From: Campylobacteraceae bacterium
Lineage (GTDB): Bacteria; Campylobacterota; Campylobacteria; Campylobacterales; Sulfurovaceae
Assembly: GCA_027038275.1 (NCBI GenBank)
Contig: JALVXC010000069.1
Coordinates: forward strand, 1 to 48,169
DNA length: 48,169 nt
Direction: 5' to 3'
The translations under genes and the position numbers were made by a program. A model generated the notes under the pieces. That model did no database searches. It was not told the origin of the DNA and saw only the letters and a list, made by a program, of their open reading frames with translations. Of this stretch, positions 46,765 through 48,169 are shown piece by piece (position 1 is the first letter of the stretch; every line of letters starts with the position of its first letter).

Positions 46765-48169
46765 CTATAAATACAATCCACCATATACAGCACTCTCCTT
46801 ACCAATAGGCAAATTAATATTCATCAAAGGCTTATAAATTCCCAAAGTTCTATTTATTCTAGCATAGAGCGACTGATTTGCAAATGTTTCACCTGTTAAA
46901 ACTACAGTTTTGGTCTTGACCTTGTTGATAAGTTGAGGTACTATCTCACCTATATAATCTCCAAAAGACTCATAGATACTATAACACATATAAGGGTTCT
47001 CAACACCCCCTAACTGATAGCTCATAATAGAGCTTAAAAAGGCGTAGTTGTCAAATCGGTTGTCTTTTACTCTTGTGTCTATTTGTATGCCACCTTTGCC
47101 TAAAAAGCTTAGAGCCTCGGCAGAGATTCCCTCTAAACTCTCATCTTCTAAACCTAGAGCTATGGCTGTTACTTTAAAAATATCTATATTGCCCTCTAGT
47201 CTATCTAACCTCTCCCACACATCTGGGTAGGCTTTTTTGTAGTTTTCAACCAATCGGTCTGAACCCTCTCTTAGGGTAGCTATCTTCTCCCAAAGGTTGT
47301 CCGATTCAAAAGGAATTGGTGGTACAGCATCTATTACACTCTTACCGTTATAGTACAAAAAGTGCAAATTGGTATCAAAATGCACCCCAATCGCCTTTTT
47401 CCCTACGCTGTTATGTTCAGCTAAAACCGAAAGCATAGAGGCTTCATACTGTTTAAAGCGTACCTCGTTAGAGTGTCCACTCTCAAACTCTTCACTCTCT
47501 AACACATAGAACTCATCAGTAGTCACTTTATCAAAAAGCTCTACAGAGTCTACTATCTTTTTACCCTCAACCTCTACACAAGCCAAATCGTGTGCTAGGG
47601 TTACTCTATTTTTAGGTTGGTAGGCTTTGGTTGGGTAGCAGATTCTCTCACCTGAGATAAAAAACTTTCTATCTTGATTTATAAAGAGTTTGGTATCTTT
47701 TTGTCTATTGATAGGAACATCAAAGTCCACTAAAAAATCAGCCTCTTCATCGCTGTTGCACTCCACATAGGCAACGTACTCCAACCCTGCACTAAGTATC
47801 TCTTTGGCTAAAAGCATGGTCATACCATCATCAGGATATTTTACCAATACCGAAGAGCCATAAAGCTCTTTTAGCTCATCGGACTTAGTAGCTACACGAA
47901 GCATAGGTCGCTCAATACTAAGAAGAGCGTTAAACTCCTGCTCTATCATCATAAGGTGTTTGTTAAAGCCATTTGCCGAAGCCATAAGCAGTATGTTTGA
48001 GGTAGATTTTTTTGCTTTAAAGAACTTTCTATAGCCGTGCATGGTCTTCATAAGCACACTTTTACCTGAAGCTATGGCTCGTCCACTCACCTCAAAGAGT
48101 TTACGATACTCACCCTTATTGGTTGCCATGCGTTCACTCTTTTTACCAACCATTCTTAGCTTAATCCCA
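46765..48169 (-). CDS. Divergent HypF-like protein without acylphosphatase and zinc-finger domains (5' end may be outside)
   Basis: At least 462 aa. From an ATG at 48153 the frame is open to the window edge with no stop and no ribosome site, so the true start may lie beyond. Compared with HypF of this window: RFKQYEASMLSVLAEH (232-247) aligns with the HypF metal-site segment KVQHHYAHILGVMAEK, AIGVHFD with FGVAFDG, VVLTGETFANQSLYARI with LVLSGGVFQNRVLLELL, and LPIGKESAVYGGLYL with the HypF end. The three metal histidines are Q235, Y236 and S239, so the Kae1-like site is lost. The N-terminal half may be a remnant YrdC-like fold. It leads the leftward hyp cluster. Role unknown; perhaps a scaffold. 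Confidence 0.6.
   Translation of the reverse strand, partial: GIKLRMVGKKSERMATNKGEYRKLFEVSGRAIASGKSVLMKTMHGYRKFFKAKKSTSNILLMASANGFNKHLMMIEQEFNALLSIERPMLRVATKSDELKELYGSSVLVKYPDDGMTMLLAKEILSAGLEYVAYVECNSDEEADFLVDFDVPINRQKDTKLFINQDRKFFISGERICYPTKAYQPKNRVTLAHDLACVEVEGKKIVDSVELFDKVTTDEFYVLESEEFESGHSNEVRFKQYEASMLSVLAEHNSVGKKAIGVHFDTNLHFLYYNGKSVIDAVPPIPFESDNLWEKIATLREGSDRLVENYKKAYPDVWERLDRLEGNIDIFKVTAIALGLEDESLEGISAEALSFLGKGGIQIDTRVKDNRFDNYAFLSSIMSYQLGGVENPYMCYSIYESFGDYIGEIVPQLINKVKTKTVVLTGETFANQSLYARINRTLGIYKPLMNINLPIGKESAVYGGLYL

Overview
The window is AT-rich chromosomal DNA from a member of the Campylobacterota (Epsilonproteobacteria), most likely a Sulfurovum/Sulfurimonas-like denitrifying, hydrogen-using chemolithotroph. 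The evidence is the housekeeping gene order shared with Campylobacter and Helicobacter (lptA-engB-...-PBP2; rluD-FN3 lipoprotein-trmB-ftsE-ftsX-envC-like), the short ArgA-type acetyltransferase, the long TrmB, and a full nitrite and NO reduction set next to NiFe-hydrogenase maturation genes. This placement is inferred from gene content; no database search was run.

Layout. 1-2.5 kb: phosphate starvation. A metallophosphoesterase running off the left edge, pstS and a PhoB-like regulator each have an 11-bp direct-repeat operator at the same distance from a -10 hexamer. The gap between the first two holds duplicated hairpin elements and decayed toxin-antitoxin-like debris. 2.5-16 kb: envelope and housekeeping genes (PBP2, MreD-like, ArgA-like, EngB, LptA, Psd, HAD phosphatase, DUF445, two beta carbonic anhydrases, FtsE/FtsX/EnvC-like, TrmB, lipoprotein, RluD). 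16-18.6 kb: an outer-membrane-like protein, tRNA-Ser(GCU), ApaH and a deoxyinosine glycosylase.

18.6-31.8 kb is a denitrification island: cytochrome c, NirJ, uroporphyrinogen-III methyltransferase, a CRP/FNR regulator, a fused two-domain siroheme decarboxylase, a siroheme dehydrogenase, small membrane proteins, NorC/NorB, cytochrome cd1 nitrite reductase, a pentaheme cytochrome, NirF and a thioredoxin-like protein. Together these supply heme d1, reduce nitrite to NO and reduce NO to N2O. 31.8-35 kb is a mixed block (Uma2-like, NrdB, small and decayed ORFs). 35-38.7 kb holds an unusual heme-copper reductase pair with an Asp in place of a CuB histidine and no CuA site (gNOR-like), divergent from a second pentaheme cytochrome. 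Six FNR-type palindromes (TTGAT-N4-ATCAA) tie the two regions together, each lying 29.5 bp from one or two -10 hexamers.

38.7-48.2 kb is a leftward hydrogenase-maturation cluster: a divergent HypF-like protein (cut by the window edge), an ATPase/TOPRIM-like pair resembling defence modules, HypF, a nickel permease, HypB, HypC, HypD and HypE. A heptamer repeat family (GAGTTAA/TTAACTC) fills its intergenic gaps, flanks hypB as 58-bp inverted repeats, and has entered hypF in frame three times.

Most unusual points: the shared operator/-10 geometry of the N-oxide regulon, the gNOR-like reductase, the heptamer insertions in hypF, the inverted repeats around hypB, the HypF-like protein without its metal-site histidines, the ATPase/TOPRIM pair overlapping hypF, and several predicted leaderless transcripts.
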